A stretch of 46,254 nucleotides of DNA from Priapulus caudatus (Eukaryota > Priapulida > Priapulimorpha > Priapulimorphida > Priapulidae): NCBI RefSeq assembly GCF_000485595.1, contig NW_014577409.1, forward strand, positions 171,975 to 218,228. The letters are read 5' to 3'. Below are positions 1 to 8,397 of this stretch, in pieces. The position numbers were made by a program, and so were the translations under genes. The notes below the pieces were generated by a model. It did not search any database and was not told the origin of the DNA. It was given only the letters and a program-made list of their open reading frames with translations. Each line of letters begins with the position of its first letter. The first letter of the stretch is position 1.

Positions 1-110
1 GGTTCTGTTGATGTAGATGTCACTGTTGAGTTGGGGGCACTTTCTGCTGTGGTGGAAGCTGAACGCTTGTAATCAAGCCTTCTTTCTCGGCCTGATGGTG
101 TAACCTGTAA

Positions 111-115
111 ACATG
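111..115. repeat. Left target-site duplication of chimeric LTR element
   Basis: ACATG lies directly before the TGTAGCGG LTR start at 116. The same five bases lie at 3518-3522 at the outer end of the 3' LTR. If the LTR is read as ending in ACA, the duplication is the four bases CATG. A 4-5 bp duplication is the usual size for Ty3/gypsy integration. Positions 1-110 hold no recognised feature. Confidence 0.65.
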
Positions 116-169
116 TGTAGCGGTTAGTATATATTGTTATGTAGAGTTGTTCCCCATTATAGTTTTATT
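116..169 (+). mobile_element. Truncated 5' LTR start (54 bp of U3)
   Basis: These 54 bases are identical to the first 54 bases of the complete LTR at 3218-3518, starting TGTAGCGG. Identity stops at 169/170, where the sequence becomes antisense viral-like coding DNA. No polypurine tract, primer-binding site or gag sequence lies beside it. It is therefore not a normal 5' LTR but a terminal U3 stub, enough to supply an integrase recognition end. Confidence 0.85.
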
Positions 170-1696
170 GCCATGAGGGCTGCGGTGTGGACCATTGATG
201 AGTGACAGTGCAGGATGCCCTGCATCATGTTAGATGTGTTCTTCATGAAAACACTCATGAACTCTATTATGTTGTGATCCCCCTCTTCAGTCAAGAACTG
301 CTCTTTTAGGATGTTTGCCTCGTCAAAGAAAGATACCACTCCAGGATGCGTCATGAAGAGGTCCAGGAGGTCATTTGGCACTCTTAGTCTCTTGTTGGTA
401 CAGAGGTTGAGTATTCTGCCAATCACATAAAGCTCTTCCGCTGGCATGAACCTTGATGCAACCATGGCAAACACGGGCATCACGAACTGCTGGCACCATG
501 TGGCTGCATCAGCAGATGATGTTACCGTGACCCTGTCCACGCTCCATGCTGCTGTCTCCTTGTAATGGGTGTCGACCATCTTCATCTTGGAAGTGCCCTT
601 TGTTATGCATTCTCCTGGTAGCAGGGAACAAACAGATCTCATCATCATCTCTACCACGTGCACAACCATGCGGCTCAGGATGGTAAGAATGAAAATTTCT
701 CTAACTCCCCTAAACTGATTCTTTTTGACCATCCTGGCTGTTAAACCCTTCTGATGTCCTTTCTCTCTTTTGAACCTTTCATAACTTGTCTTGATACCCT
801 CACACTCAAGGAGAAAACCCTCATCATCCAGATCATACTTGCCTTGATATTCTGGCTTGCAGAACTCATTCGGATCTATGTCATAGTTGCTGATCATTTC
901 CTCCTGCACTGGTCCCATCCCCTCCACTAGATTAAGAAGCTCAGGCAGATTTGTGATGAAAGGTAAACCTTCCTTGGGCACGAACACTACCCCTTTCTTG
1001 CTTTTCAAGTTTCCTTGAATTATACCTAGTGTATTGAATTATTGCCTTTGTGCTGCACCCAGCTTCCTGTTTCCTTTCTCTAGTTGCCCTGGCAATGTCT
1101 TCTTTCTCCGTTGGTATTCTATTAGGTCCTTCCTCATCCTCTTCAGATGATTCGCTCTCAAAATCTGATTCATGCACCTCCTTTGGAGTAAGGTCTTTCT
1201 TTTTTGTTCCAGTCTTCTCCCCTTCATTGAGATCTCTTCTTCCATCAGTTTCCTCTTGCTTCCTATCTAATCTTATTCTATCAAGGGTGGAGTCCAAGCC
1301 GCTGTACAGTCCTTCAGTGGTTTCTCTCGTGCTTGCCTTCATGGTTGCGTAATCGGGCAGGCTTATGCTCAAGAGATCTCCCTCAACCTTGTGTCTTATT
1401 TTATCATGTCGTCCACTTGGTTGGCCTGAATCCAACAACACTCCAACTTGCTCACTCTGATACAGACATACGTTTCTGTTGAATTCGTGAGTTCTCAGAT
1501 CATCGATGTCAGCTGAACATCTGCCTAGGTTCTCTGCCCGAACATCCTTCATCTTCATTTTGAGTCGTATTATCTTGTTCAATATTTTCAGGTTAGAGTG
1601 AGTGGTCTCTCCCTCATCCTTGTTATGAAGCACTGAAAGGTAACCTAGGTTTAAGGCAACCTCAAAGCGTTTGACATCTGTGCCATCTACCCATGA
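170..1696 (-). pseudogene. Endogenous bunyavirus-like L (RdRp) fragment
   Basis: Two minus-strand open frames (1726 to 941, and 1008 to 157) overlap and appear to be one coding region broken by a frameshift near 1010-1060. The second shows polymerase core motifs in order: a pre-A/F-type segment with QFRGVREIF (about 730-691), motif A with SADAATW (about 519-490), and motif B with MQGILHCHSS (about 228-196). Order and spacing fit the L protein of segmented negative-strand bunyaviruses, with phenuivirus-like spelling of motif B. About 500 residues are present. The endonuclease region, motifs C-E and the C-terminus are absent. The coding end just after motif B is the LTR junction at 169/170, and the last residues of the frame are read from LTR sequence. 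The upstream frame has an acidic then basic low-complexity stretch (about 1050-1200). The frameshift and truncation make it non-functional. Family placement within the bunyaviruses is inferred from motifs only. Confidence 0.85.
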
Positions 1697-2929
1697 CAGG
1701 AGTTTGAAAATGGTTACTTTAAGCACCTACAAAAGTTGACCGGCGTTCAGCATTCACGAACGACAAGTTATCACCCCGAGGGCAACGGTCAGTGTGAAAG
1801 GTTCAACCGTACCTTGTTGTCCATGCTTCGAACTCTGGATGAGGAACAGAAAGTGGATTGGAAAAGTCATCTCAACAAAGTTGTGCATGCATACAATTGC
1901 ACAAAGAACGATGCGACGGGATACTCACCACATTACTTGATGTACGGTAGACACCCGCGTCTCCCAGTTGACATACTGTTCAAGTTGTCAGAAGAGAAGG
2001 TCGCATCCAATGCCAACGGAGGCATGCCAGAGTATGTCAAGAAGTGGAAGGAACAAATGGAGGAGGCATACACTATAGTGTCCCAGAAGGTGGCAAAGCG
2101 AAATCAGACTGCGAAAGAGCGGTTTGATCATAGGGCTTCTGCCGCAACACTAGATACAGGAGACAGAGTGTTGGTGAAGAGGTTGAAGGCCCCAGGGGGA
2201 CCTGGGAAGTTACAGTCTTACTGGGAAAATGATGTCTACAGAGTGATGAAAAAGCACGCAGACCTGCCAGTCTATGATGTTATCGTGGATGACAAACCGT
2301 CTGGGAAGGTCCGAACACTACATCGGAATCATCTGATGCTATGCAACAGCCTCCCAGTGCCGAGGATAGAAACAACCCCACTGAACAAAACCAAAGGGAA
2401 GCAGGACGACAATTTTAAAGGTAAGGTAGAGGATCTGCAGGACTCCGATGGCTATGAGTCAACAGAGACTGATAATTGTGTTATTGGTTTTACCATTGAG
2501 AAACCAGATTGGGCCGAGGAAGGTGTGGGGATACCACGAGGCTCAAACCCGGAAGCCCCAGAGTTTGTGCCAAGGACTCAATCCGATCACCGAGCGGAAA
2601 TGAATAGAGGCAACCATCGGGATCAGGATGAAGCCTGTATCGATACGAGTCTCCCAGTGCATAGGGAAAGCAATCGTGCGAATGATCTTCAGAATTCTGA
2701 GGATAGCGATGTCGACGAGAATCTCCAGGCCTCAGAGGGTGACCTAGAAGATAACAGTGTGTCGTCGGAACCCAGTGTTGGGGAATCAGAACATACGGAG
2801 GAGGAGTGTAACCCCTTCGCAGACAGGATCAGGGAACCTCGACAAGTGAGAAACAAGCAGCCACCAAAGCGATACACATATGATGTTATAAAACAATGCA
2901 TATTATTGATGTTTGAATCTGGAAACTAG
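1697..2929 (+). pseudogene. Ty3/gypsy integrase C-terminal half with GPY/F module
   Basis: The frame is open from about 1697 to the stop at 2929 and has no convincing ATG start, because its 5' part is replaced by the viral insert. It begins inside the integrase core, just before TTSYHPEGNGQCERFNRTL, which carries the third catalytic acidic residue (E in QCERF). The conserved GYSPHYLMYGRHPRLPVD follows, and then a GPY/F-type module (GGPGKLQSYWENDVYRV, about 2190-2250). A roughly 180-residue acidic Ser/Glu/Asp-rich tail ends the protein. The first two catalytic Asp residues, RNase H, RT, protease and gag are missing. The surviving part has no internal stop, so the insertion may be fairly young or recently copied. 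Confidence 0.93.
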
Positions 2930-3207
2930 AATATGGCAGTGTACCTGCCTTCCTGTTGTAATGTTACCGCTGGGCGGTTGCCCCTTGTTTTTAGCGGATT
3001 GTGTTGCCTGATTGAAAATGTAATTGTATTGTCATATATGTAATTGCTGTAATTGAAAACCCTATGATTTATCAAGAGGCAGACTGAAATGAACATTGCA
3101 TACTTATGGAAGGATAAGATGTTGGTTTGACTATTGGCAGATTTTGAATTGAATTAATGTCTTAAGTAATTAGTTGTCTTAATGTCGTGGAAGACATTAT
3201 TTTTGTT

Positions 3208-3217
3208 GGGGGGAGTA
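3208..3217 (+). other. Polypurine tract
   Basis: GGGGGGAGTA lies immediately 5' of the LTR start TGTAGCGG at 3218. This is the position and composition of the plus-strand primer of LTR retrotransposons. The 54-bp stub at 116 lacks such a tract in front of it. The bases from 2930 to 3207 form an AT-rich 3' untranslated stretch with no gene. Confidence 0.85.
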
Positions 3218-3518
3218 TGTAGCGGTTAGTATATATTGTTATGTAGAGTTGTTCCCCATTATAGTTTTATTTGACGATAGATGGCGCTGGCGTGCGTGTT
3301 GTGAGGGGAGAAGTGACGCGGGAGTGAGAGAGGAAGTCGTTTTTGCAAATCAACGTGTGTTTGTGAAAGAATATATAAGTTTTAACTGCATTTGGAGTGT
3401 TGCTGTTATTTGAAATACTTGCGTGAGCGTTCGACAACCACAAGACAGGGGCCTGAACCCCGAGGGACTGGTATTTATACTGATAATAGTGATAATACAC
3501 ATTATAATACCGGTAACA
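3218..3518 (+). mobile_element. Complete 3' LTR (about 301 bp)
   Basis: It starts TGTAGCGG after the polypurine tract and ends CCGGTAACA, giving an imperfect TGT...ACA terminal inverted repeat. The next bases repeat the left flank (CATG or ACATG), which fixes the outer edge. An ATATAAG box near 3369 could be the promoter TATA element. Short ORFs called across this LTR are not real genes. Confidence 0.85.
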
Positions 3519-3655
3519 CATGTAAAATTGAAATGATGTCTTATTTAATCTATTGTACATATGATATTGTGAGGTTATCAATATTTACAGTATTGACCAT
3601 AAACTGTGAAGTTCAAGTTATGAACTATGCATAGGGAAAACTGTCTGGAAGATGA

Positions 3656-3912
3656 TCAGGAATTGGAAATATTTACAATCCAGGTTGTGATAGCCTTATC
3701 AGGATTGAATTCGTCAATAGATGGTGACTCAAGGTTCACCAGCAGAAGGTTATTGAGTCTGCCTGCCCTCAGTCGCCCTCTCCGTTTGTTCTTCACCAAT
3801 TTCATTGCACTAAAAGTGGTTTCATTTCTGACGGAGGTAGGAGGTAAAGACCCCACCAGGTCCAAAGTAGTGTAGATTGCATCCAAGTCTTGGGGTTTGA
3901 AAGACAGGAAGG
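3656..3912 (-). pseudogene. hAT transposase C-terminal dimerisation fragment
   Basis: The minus frame contains SVRNETTFSAMKLVKNKRR, then RLNNLLLVNLE, then FNPDKAITTWI. This is the layout of the hAT C-terminal dimerisation region: an ER-FS-type helix, a basic R-rL stretch, a short hydrophobic helix and a terminal Trp. About 80 residues can be followed upstream to an in-frame stop near 3915. No DDE core or BED finger is nearby, so this is a relic fragment. It could also derive from a hAT-derived DUF4371/ZMYM-type host gene. Confidence 0.7.
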
Positions 3913-3919
3913 CTTTATC

Positions 3920-4447
3920 TCAAGAAACTCCACCAGACACCAATCGTGGTCCGTATCTGGAATTTTAAAAAAAGGTTCAAGTTTCATGATAAAACACCAG
4001 CCTGTTCCAGATGAACAGCTCTTATAAAAAAAAGACAGTACGAACCAACCTCATACAGAAAAGAGCTTTCAGCAGGGACCACCCTTTCAAAATGAGATCC
4101 AAGCCAGGTGGTTTTCAGCTGTTCTACTCCATAGTCTGAAATAACAAACATACCAAAGTTTGTTTAAAAGCTGTAAATAATCCTTTTAAAATGTTTTCTC
4201 TGGCAATAACTAAAGAAATAACATATTTAAACATAAAAACAAAAAAAATCTATTTCCAACAAGTTGTTGATAGAGAAACTTTTTTAACAAGTTGTTTATA
4301 GAGAAAAATTTTGTACAGTTGTACAGTATTCACATTATAACAGTATTCACTCATTCACAATCCTGCCAAATCAATTGAAAACGTAGGTAATTTGATACTC
4401 ATCCAGAGAACAAACGGGGATGATGATTATCAGCCTGGTGCCAAATC
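3920..4447. other. AT-rich spacer, no gene seen
   Basis: Poly-A and poly-T runs and short direct repeats (for example two copies of a CAAGTTGTT-plus-TAGAGAAA phrase near 4260 and 4290) are present. No frame with recognisable coding content was found on either strand. Confidence 0.5.
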
Positions 4448-4450
4448 TGA

Positions 4451-4917
4451 AGCCCGGCGCACATTGCCGAACATTTTGCTCAAAAACATTATCGTAGCAA
4501 TGTTCCATGAAATGTTCGGCAATGTGCGGTGAAAAAAGTCGCCGAACATTTTGCTCAAAAACATTATCGTAGCAATGTTCCATGAAATGTTCGGCAATGT
4601 GCGGTGAAAAAAGTCGCCGAACATTTGTTCCGAACAATGTTTCTGAAGATCGGAAATGTTTGATATCTCAAACATTGTTTATCGAATGTTCGTCAATGTG
4701 CGCTGAATGTCAAACAATTCTAGGAACATTTGTAAATGCCTATCACGCCGATTGGCCACACGCCGATCACGTGACTCTTTACAACACAGCTACTAGACGG
4801 CGCCACGAGGTTGTTCGCTGCAAAATGTTCGGCAATGTGTGCTGAGCAATTGTTCACCCGCACATTGCCAGACAAAAACATTTGTTCGGGAAAATGTTTG
4901 GCAATGTGCGCCAGGCT
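4451..4917. mobile_element. 467-bp MITE with about 30-bp terminal inverted repeats
   Basis: The left end AGCCCGGCGCACATTGCCGA and the right end are near-perfect reverse complements over about 30 bp, with three or so mismatches. Both outer flanks read TGA (4448-4450 and 4918-4920), a candidate 3-bp target duplication. The interior is built from short inverted copies of a GAACATTT/AAATGTTC phrase. There is no coding capacity; apparent ORFs here are products of the internal repeats. Superfamily is uncertain; a 3-bp duplication would fit PIF/Harbinger or CMC. Confidence 0.75.
4466..4640. repeat. 75-bp tandem repeat inside the MITE
   Basis: The unit beginning GCCGAACATTTTGC starts at 4466, 4541 and 4616, a period of exactly 75 bp. 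There are two full copies and a decaying third. Each unit contains a GAACATT...AATGTTC inverted pair, so each can fold. Because 75 is a multiple of three, a spurious repeated peptide appears in the translation. Confidence 0.9.
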
Positions 4918-5037
4918 TGAACCATACCATTTTACGACATGTTAACATAATATCAAAAAATGGACAATTCTAATCTGTTTTGTTATCAGTGAACAACAGC
5001 AGAAGAGCACGATATACATTGTTTCCTGTATTGATGG

Positions 5038-5961
5038 TTACTGACTTGGTTTAAGCCATTTCTTCTGCTTGGTGAGTGGAGGATGTGACCACTTGTCATG
5101 TCTGTTTTGGATGTGGTCGACACAGGCCAGCCATTTCTCTTTAATTTCCTCCCCATCTTTTGAGGATAGGGTACACCAGTATAGATGGCATTTCAAGCTC
5201 TGAATCCAGTCCTTAATAGCACCAAGATTCTGTCTCCTGGATAGCGCTTCTATTTTTTTGGTTATTCCTTTGCATACAAAATAAACAGTGATATTACAAA
5301 ATCATATATTGAATTATATAGCGCAGGGGTAGAAATTATCTCTTTAAGTAGGGAGTCCAACGGATCCCCTACCCTCAAAAAGAGAGAGTCCGCGGCAAAA
5401 TGAGAGAGTCTGCAGTCTGAAGTTCAAAACTAAAATATTGACAATAACACGTTGGACATTGCAGGACATTTGCGGTGCACGTCTGCTAAATTTTCTTGGG
5501 GACATTTGCTGGAAAAATACGATAATTCTGCGAGGCCATGCTGTGGAACGAACTAGTTAGTGCATATAGCAGAATTTTCAGGGAGTCTCACGGACTCCTT
5601 GCATATGTAAAATCAGGGAGTCCGAAAATAATTTCGGGAGTATTTGACTCCGGACTCACGTTAGTTCCGCACCCTGTAGCGGATTTGCTATAGCAGATGA
5701 GAAATAAATAGGTTTCACCGCCTATTTACAAAATTGTCACTTCTACTCTCTGAACAATAATATATATTGTAACAAACCCTTTTTTGTACACTGCAAACTG
5801 TTGCTTTTACCTTTAACAATGTGCCAGCAGTCAAAGTAATGTTTGATGGCCCAGTTTTCTCGTACCCACTTAGCACTTTGTCTGTGCCTGTCACTTATAA
5901 ATGCAGTGGTGTTGAATGCGGATACTTCTTGCCGACATCGCTTCAGACCTTCTAATTCCAT
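5038..5961 (-). pseudogene. Two-exon transposase C-terminal part of unassigned DNA transposon
   Basis: The upstream exon (5961 to 5811) encodes MELEGLKRCRQ, then ISDRHRQSAKWVRE, then KHYFDCWHIVKG. The downstream exon (5267 to 5038) continues in frame with ITKKIEALSRRQNLGAIKDW, LKCHLYWC, KEKWLACVDHIQNRH and a stop. The donor AAAG/GTAAAAG and acceptor TGCAAAG/GA join precisely inside the codon after WHIVKG, which restores the HYFD-WH-KG-TKK order that I recall from a transposase-like family in cnidarians, echinoderms and molluscs. An in-frame TGA about 25 nt upstream of the ATG at 5961, beside a possible acceptor, suggests the 5' part is decayed or spliced differently. Superfamily not assigned (Kolobok-like is one possibility). 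Confidence 0.6.
5324..5676. mobile_element. 353-bp MITE inside the transposase intron
   Basis: The left end CAGGGGTAGAAATTA and the reverse complement of the right end (CAGGGTGCGGAACTAA) form imperfect terminal inverted repeats. TAGCG flanks both sides (5319-5323 and 5677-5681) as a 5-bp target-site duplication. The interior repeats GGAGTCC/GGACTC phrases in both orientations. It lies wholly within the intron 5268-5810, so the intron predates it. Confidence 0.65.
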
Positions 5962-6142
5962 GTGTAACTGCCTTTGGTCTCATTGCTCTGAAAAGAGCAA
6001 GTTAACCAGAACAGAAGTTATAAACCAAATTGCTGAAGCACGAAGTAATACATAGATGAATCTCACAAGACAAAATTACCAAATATACTCAAAAATTGCT
6101 CAACAAAGCTTTGCCAAAAAATAATGAAGTGTCAAAGTTACC

Positions 6143-6280
6143 AGGGGCCGGATTCATCAACGTTGCGTAAAGTGTATTGCGTACACCGAGTTTCTACGAA
6201 GTACGTACGCAAAGCTCGTAGGTGCGATTCATCAACACAGTGTAGCACCTGCGTACGCAAATGTTGATGAATTCCAGTGT
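6143..6280. mobile_element. Short foldback/MITE-like terminus
   Basis: GGATTCATCAACGTTGCGTA near 6149 is matched in inverted form near 6257-6278 (GCGTACGCAAATGTTGATGA). A third, direct GATTCATCAACA copy lies near 6226. The GGGGCCGGATTCATCAA start resembles Harbinger-type termini. Full element borders were not found. Confidence 0.45.
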
Positions 6281-6499
6281 AAATCCACTACGCCATCGTG
6301 GCTGCTGGCTGTTGAGGGGCGTGCCTAGCATAAACCAATCACACTGTGCGACACATACCATAGGAACCAAACTGATGCCTCTCATGTATTTAAACCATAT
6401 GGCTCGTCTAGCTCTGTCTACATGAGTGCTGGGGGATGTGATAGAGTCCTCATTTTCGCTTGTATGATTGCGTTCAACGTACACTCATGAAAGCAGCGA

Positions 6500-6592
6500 C
6501 ATGTACACGTGCGTGCGTGCGTGTGTACATGTACGTACACGTTCGTGCGTGCGTGCGTGTGCACGTACACGTGCGTGCGTGCATGTGCACGT
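6500..6592. repeat. Alternating CGTG/TACG microsatellite
   Basis: A run of imperfect CGTG, TGTACG and CACGT units makes an alternating purine-pyrimidine tract of about 90 bp. The ORFs across it on both strands are low-complexity Cys/Val/Arg or His/Thr/Arg artefacts. Confidence 0.9.
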
Positions 6593-6746
6593 GGCAATGG
6601 CCAAAACAGAACATTCCCACCTCAAGCACATATCTAACCATCATTATTTTTGTCTGTACCAATTAAGTCTCATCAAAATCCGTCAAGAAATGTAGGAGGT
6701 TTTGCATTCACGAGATGAAAGTGCAATATATTAGAAAGTCAGTGTC

Positions 6747-6790
6747 AAGGGCCATAACTCTTGCAAAAATGGCCGAACCAGAAAATTCCC
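6747..6790 (+). repeat. Mollusc-type AAGGGCCATAACTC interspersed repeat
   Basis: TCAAGGGCCATAACTCTTGC is followed by a CAAAAATGGCCGAACCAG-like stretch. Just upstream is a CATCAAAATCCGTCAAG phrase. This set recurs at about 7800-7958. I recall this phrase as a very abundant interspersed repeat in bivalve genomes, which is the main taxonomic hint in the window. Confidence 0.6.
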
Positions 6791-6963
6791 GATTTATGCA
6801 CGTCAACCTTTCATTACTTGTCATCAAAATCCGAGGAGAAATGTAGGAGTTGTATTCATGCAAATCACCAATGACCAGACGGATAAATGCATATGCAAGC
6901 CGGCCGTCCGGACAGCACCATAACATAATATGTCCAGTCGGGCATATAGAAATGAAAACTTAC

Positions 6964-7133
6964 CATCTTTTCTCTGGTCTCTAAAGACTTTAGAGACTCT
7001 TGCAGTCTGTTGAGGTCATCTAGTGTCTCAGCCTGGGGTTCCAGTTGAGATTTTCCAGCTTCCTGAGCTTTTCCCTGACCTTTCACTAAGTCCCGGATGT
7101 CCATCAGGAGATAAATCACCTTCTTTTGGAACC
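6964..7133 (-). CDS. DUF4806-like internal exon
   Basis: A 170-nt open stretch starts after an acceptor (TCTGTAAG/GG at 7134-7135) and ends at a consensus donor (GATG/GTAAGT at 6962-6963). It encodes FQKKVIYLLMDIRDLVKG, then a Gln/Glu-rich linker, then ETLDDLNRLQESLKSLETRE. A helix starting FQ-KV, a linker, then TL-DL--L--SL is the start of the DUF4806 domain found in many invertebrate uncharacterised and transposon-derived proteins. The following GG-containing half of the domain was not found downstream. No flanking exon could be linked, so gene structure is unknown. Confidence 0.5.
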
Positions 7134-7780
7134 CTTACAGAAAGATAAAAGGCTTTTATACACTCTGGGAAGATATACAAATTTAAATGTAAATCAGGCC
7201 TTTGACTATCTAGATATTAGTGCATTTTTCATCTCTGTGTTACATGAAAGACAAAACACTTGCAATTAATGCAAGTACAAACTACATATCAATGAAGATT
7301 TTGTTGATTACTATTATAAACATTTTAAATGCAAGACAGACCATTCCAAACTGACACATGTAGATATTTATTTTCAAGAATACTGCCCAGTGCATTTTGA
7401 AAGTCACCGATACAGTTTAAAACGAGAGTTCTGTGAGCTTAATATTATATCCCCCGCCGAAATAAGAAAACTAGTAGAGCATATCATATAACTGCCACTG
7501 CCATATTACTGACACACTGGAAAACTTAAAATATTGAATTCATAGGTAGTCTGGGACAAAAGATGTCATTGGCAATGCAGTATAATGTGGCACTGAACTG
7601 GGTTTAATGTAGTGCCTGGATGATTTATATCATAAAATAGTTGTGGTTGTGAATCTAGCCTGTATGTAGACTGATTCAGGGGAACAGCATCTAATTCCTT
7701 GTGGGAATACCAGTTATTTCTGTCCAACCTAACAAAATAATATTCTATCAACAACAAATATATTTTGAATATATCAGATC
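7134..7780. other. AT-rich stretch without supported gene
   Basis: This could be intron upstream of the DUF4806-like exon. No long meaningful frame, RNA gene or repeat structure was identified. Confidence 0.4.
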
Positions 7781-7799
7781 GTGATAGCAAAAAATCATC

Positions 7800-7960
7800 C
7801 AAGCGGAACTAAAATTGAGTATGCATATCTGTACCCCAAAGCATATTCCCCAAGTTTTGTGAAATTTTGTCAAAGACTGCAGGAGGAGTTCAGAATGTTT
7901 GCATATGCAATAGCAACGTTTAAACAAAGGGCCATAACTCCGCCAAAAATCATAATTCCC
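7800..7960 (+). repeat. Second copy of bivalve-type interspersed repeat
   Basis: The order is a CTGTACCCCAAAGCATATTC phrase, TTTGTGAAATTTTGTCAAAG, and finally AAAGGGCCATAACTCCGCC at 7925. The element is transcribed neither as protein nor as a recognisable RNA. The overlapping plus-strand ORF 7781-8305 is an artefact of this repeat plus the GT microsatellite. Confidence 0.55.
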
Positions 7961-8185
7961 CGTCAGCGACTTTCGCCGGCAGGGGATAAAATCGCCGGAA
8001 TTCATCCTCAATCTGTAATCTTACTTGTGTCGGACATTGGAAAGGCCAGGTCTTCATTGCGAGGAACCCTCACCCGTTCTTCTAGGCCAACTTCGTTGGC
8101 ATACTTTCCACTATCAGTCCTGCAACACAGAGCTTTGGTGTTAAGGGAAAGCAAGATATGTTTGCAAAATATGGATGCTCATGGG

Positions 8186-8221
<36 letters not shown>
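8186..8221 (+). repeat. (GT)n microsatellite
   Basis: An essentially uninterrupted run of GT dinucleotides. It encodes a meaningless Cys/Val repeat in an overlapping ORF. Confidence 0.97.
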
Positions 8222-8397
8222 GATGATGTATGGCTCTCCCTAGCAGATGAATTTGTGTGTTATACTCCAGTCACATTTCCACCGATTAGGGGAAAGAGGC
8301 TCTAGCGATTAGGTTACGGGCTGACTTTTAAAAAAATCGTAGGGGGTATTTACCGGGGGTATTATCGGTAGGAATTTACCGACCTGGGTACAGATGC

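Noticed and set aside
1050..1352. Plus-strand Ser-rich 100-residue frame
   Set aside because: It is the antisense shadow of the acidic/basic segment in the viral fragment and has no independent support.
4466..4640. CRISPR-like array
   Set aside because: Adjacent copies have no unique spacers, units are 75 bp head to tail, and the DNA is eukaryotic.
4371..4675. Repeated-peptide ORFs on the minus strand
   Set aside because: The repetition comes from the 75-bp tandem unit in the MITE; two different frames show equally regular repeats, so neither is a protein.
6460..6666. Cys/Val/Arg or His/Thr-rich ORFs on both strands
   Set aside because: Translation of an alternating microsatellite.
7781..8305. 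174-residue plus-strand ORF
   Set aside because: It runs through an interspersed repeat and a GT microsatellite; codon content is not protein-like and no family fits.
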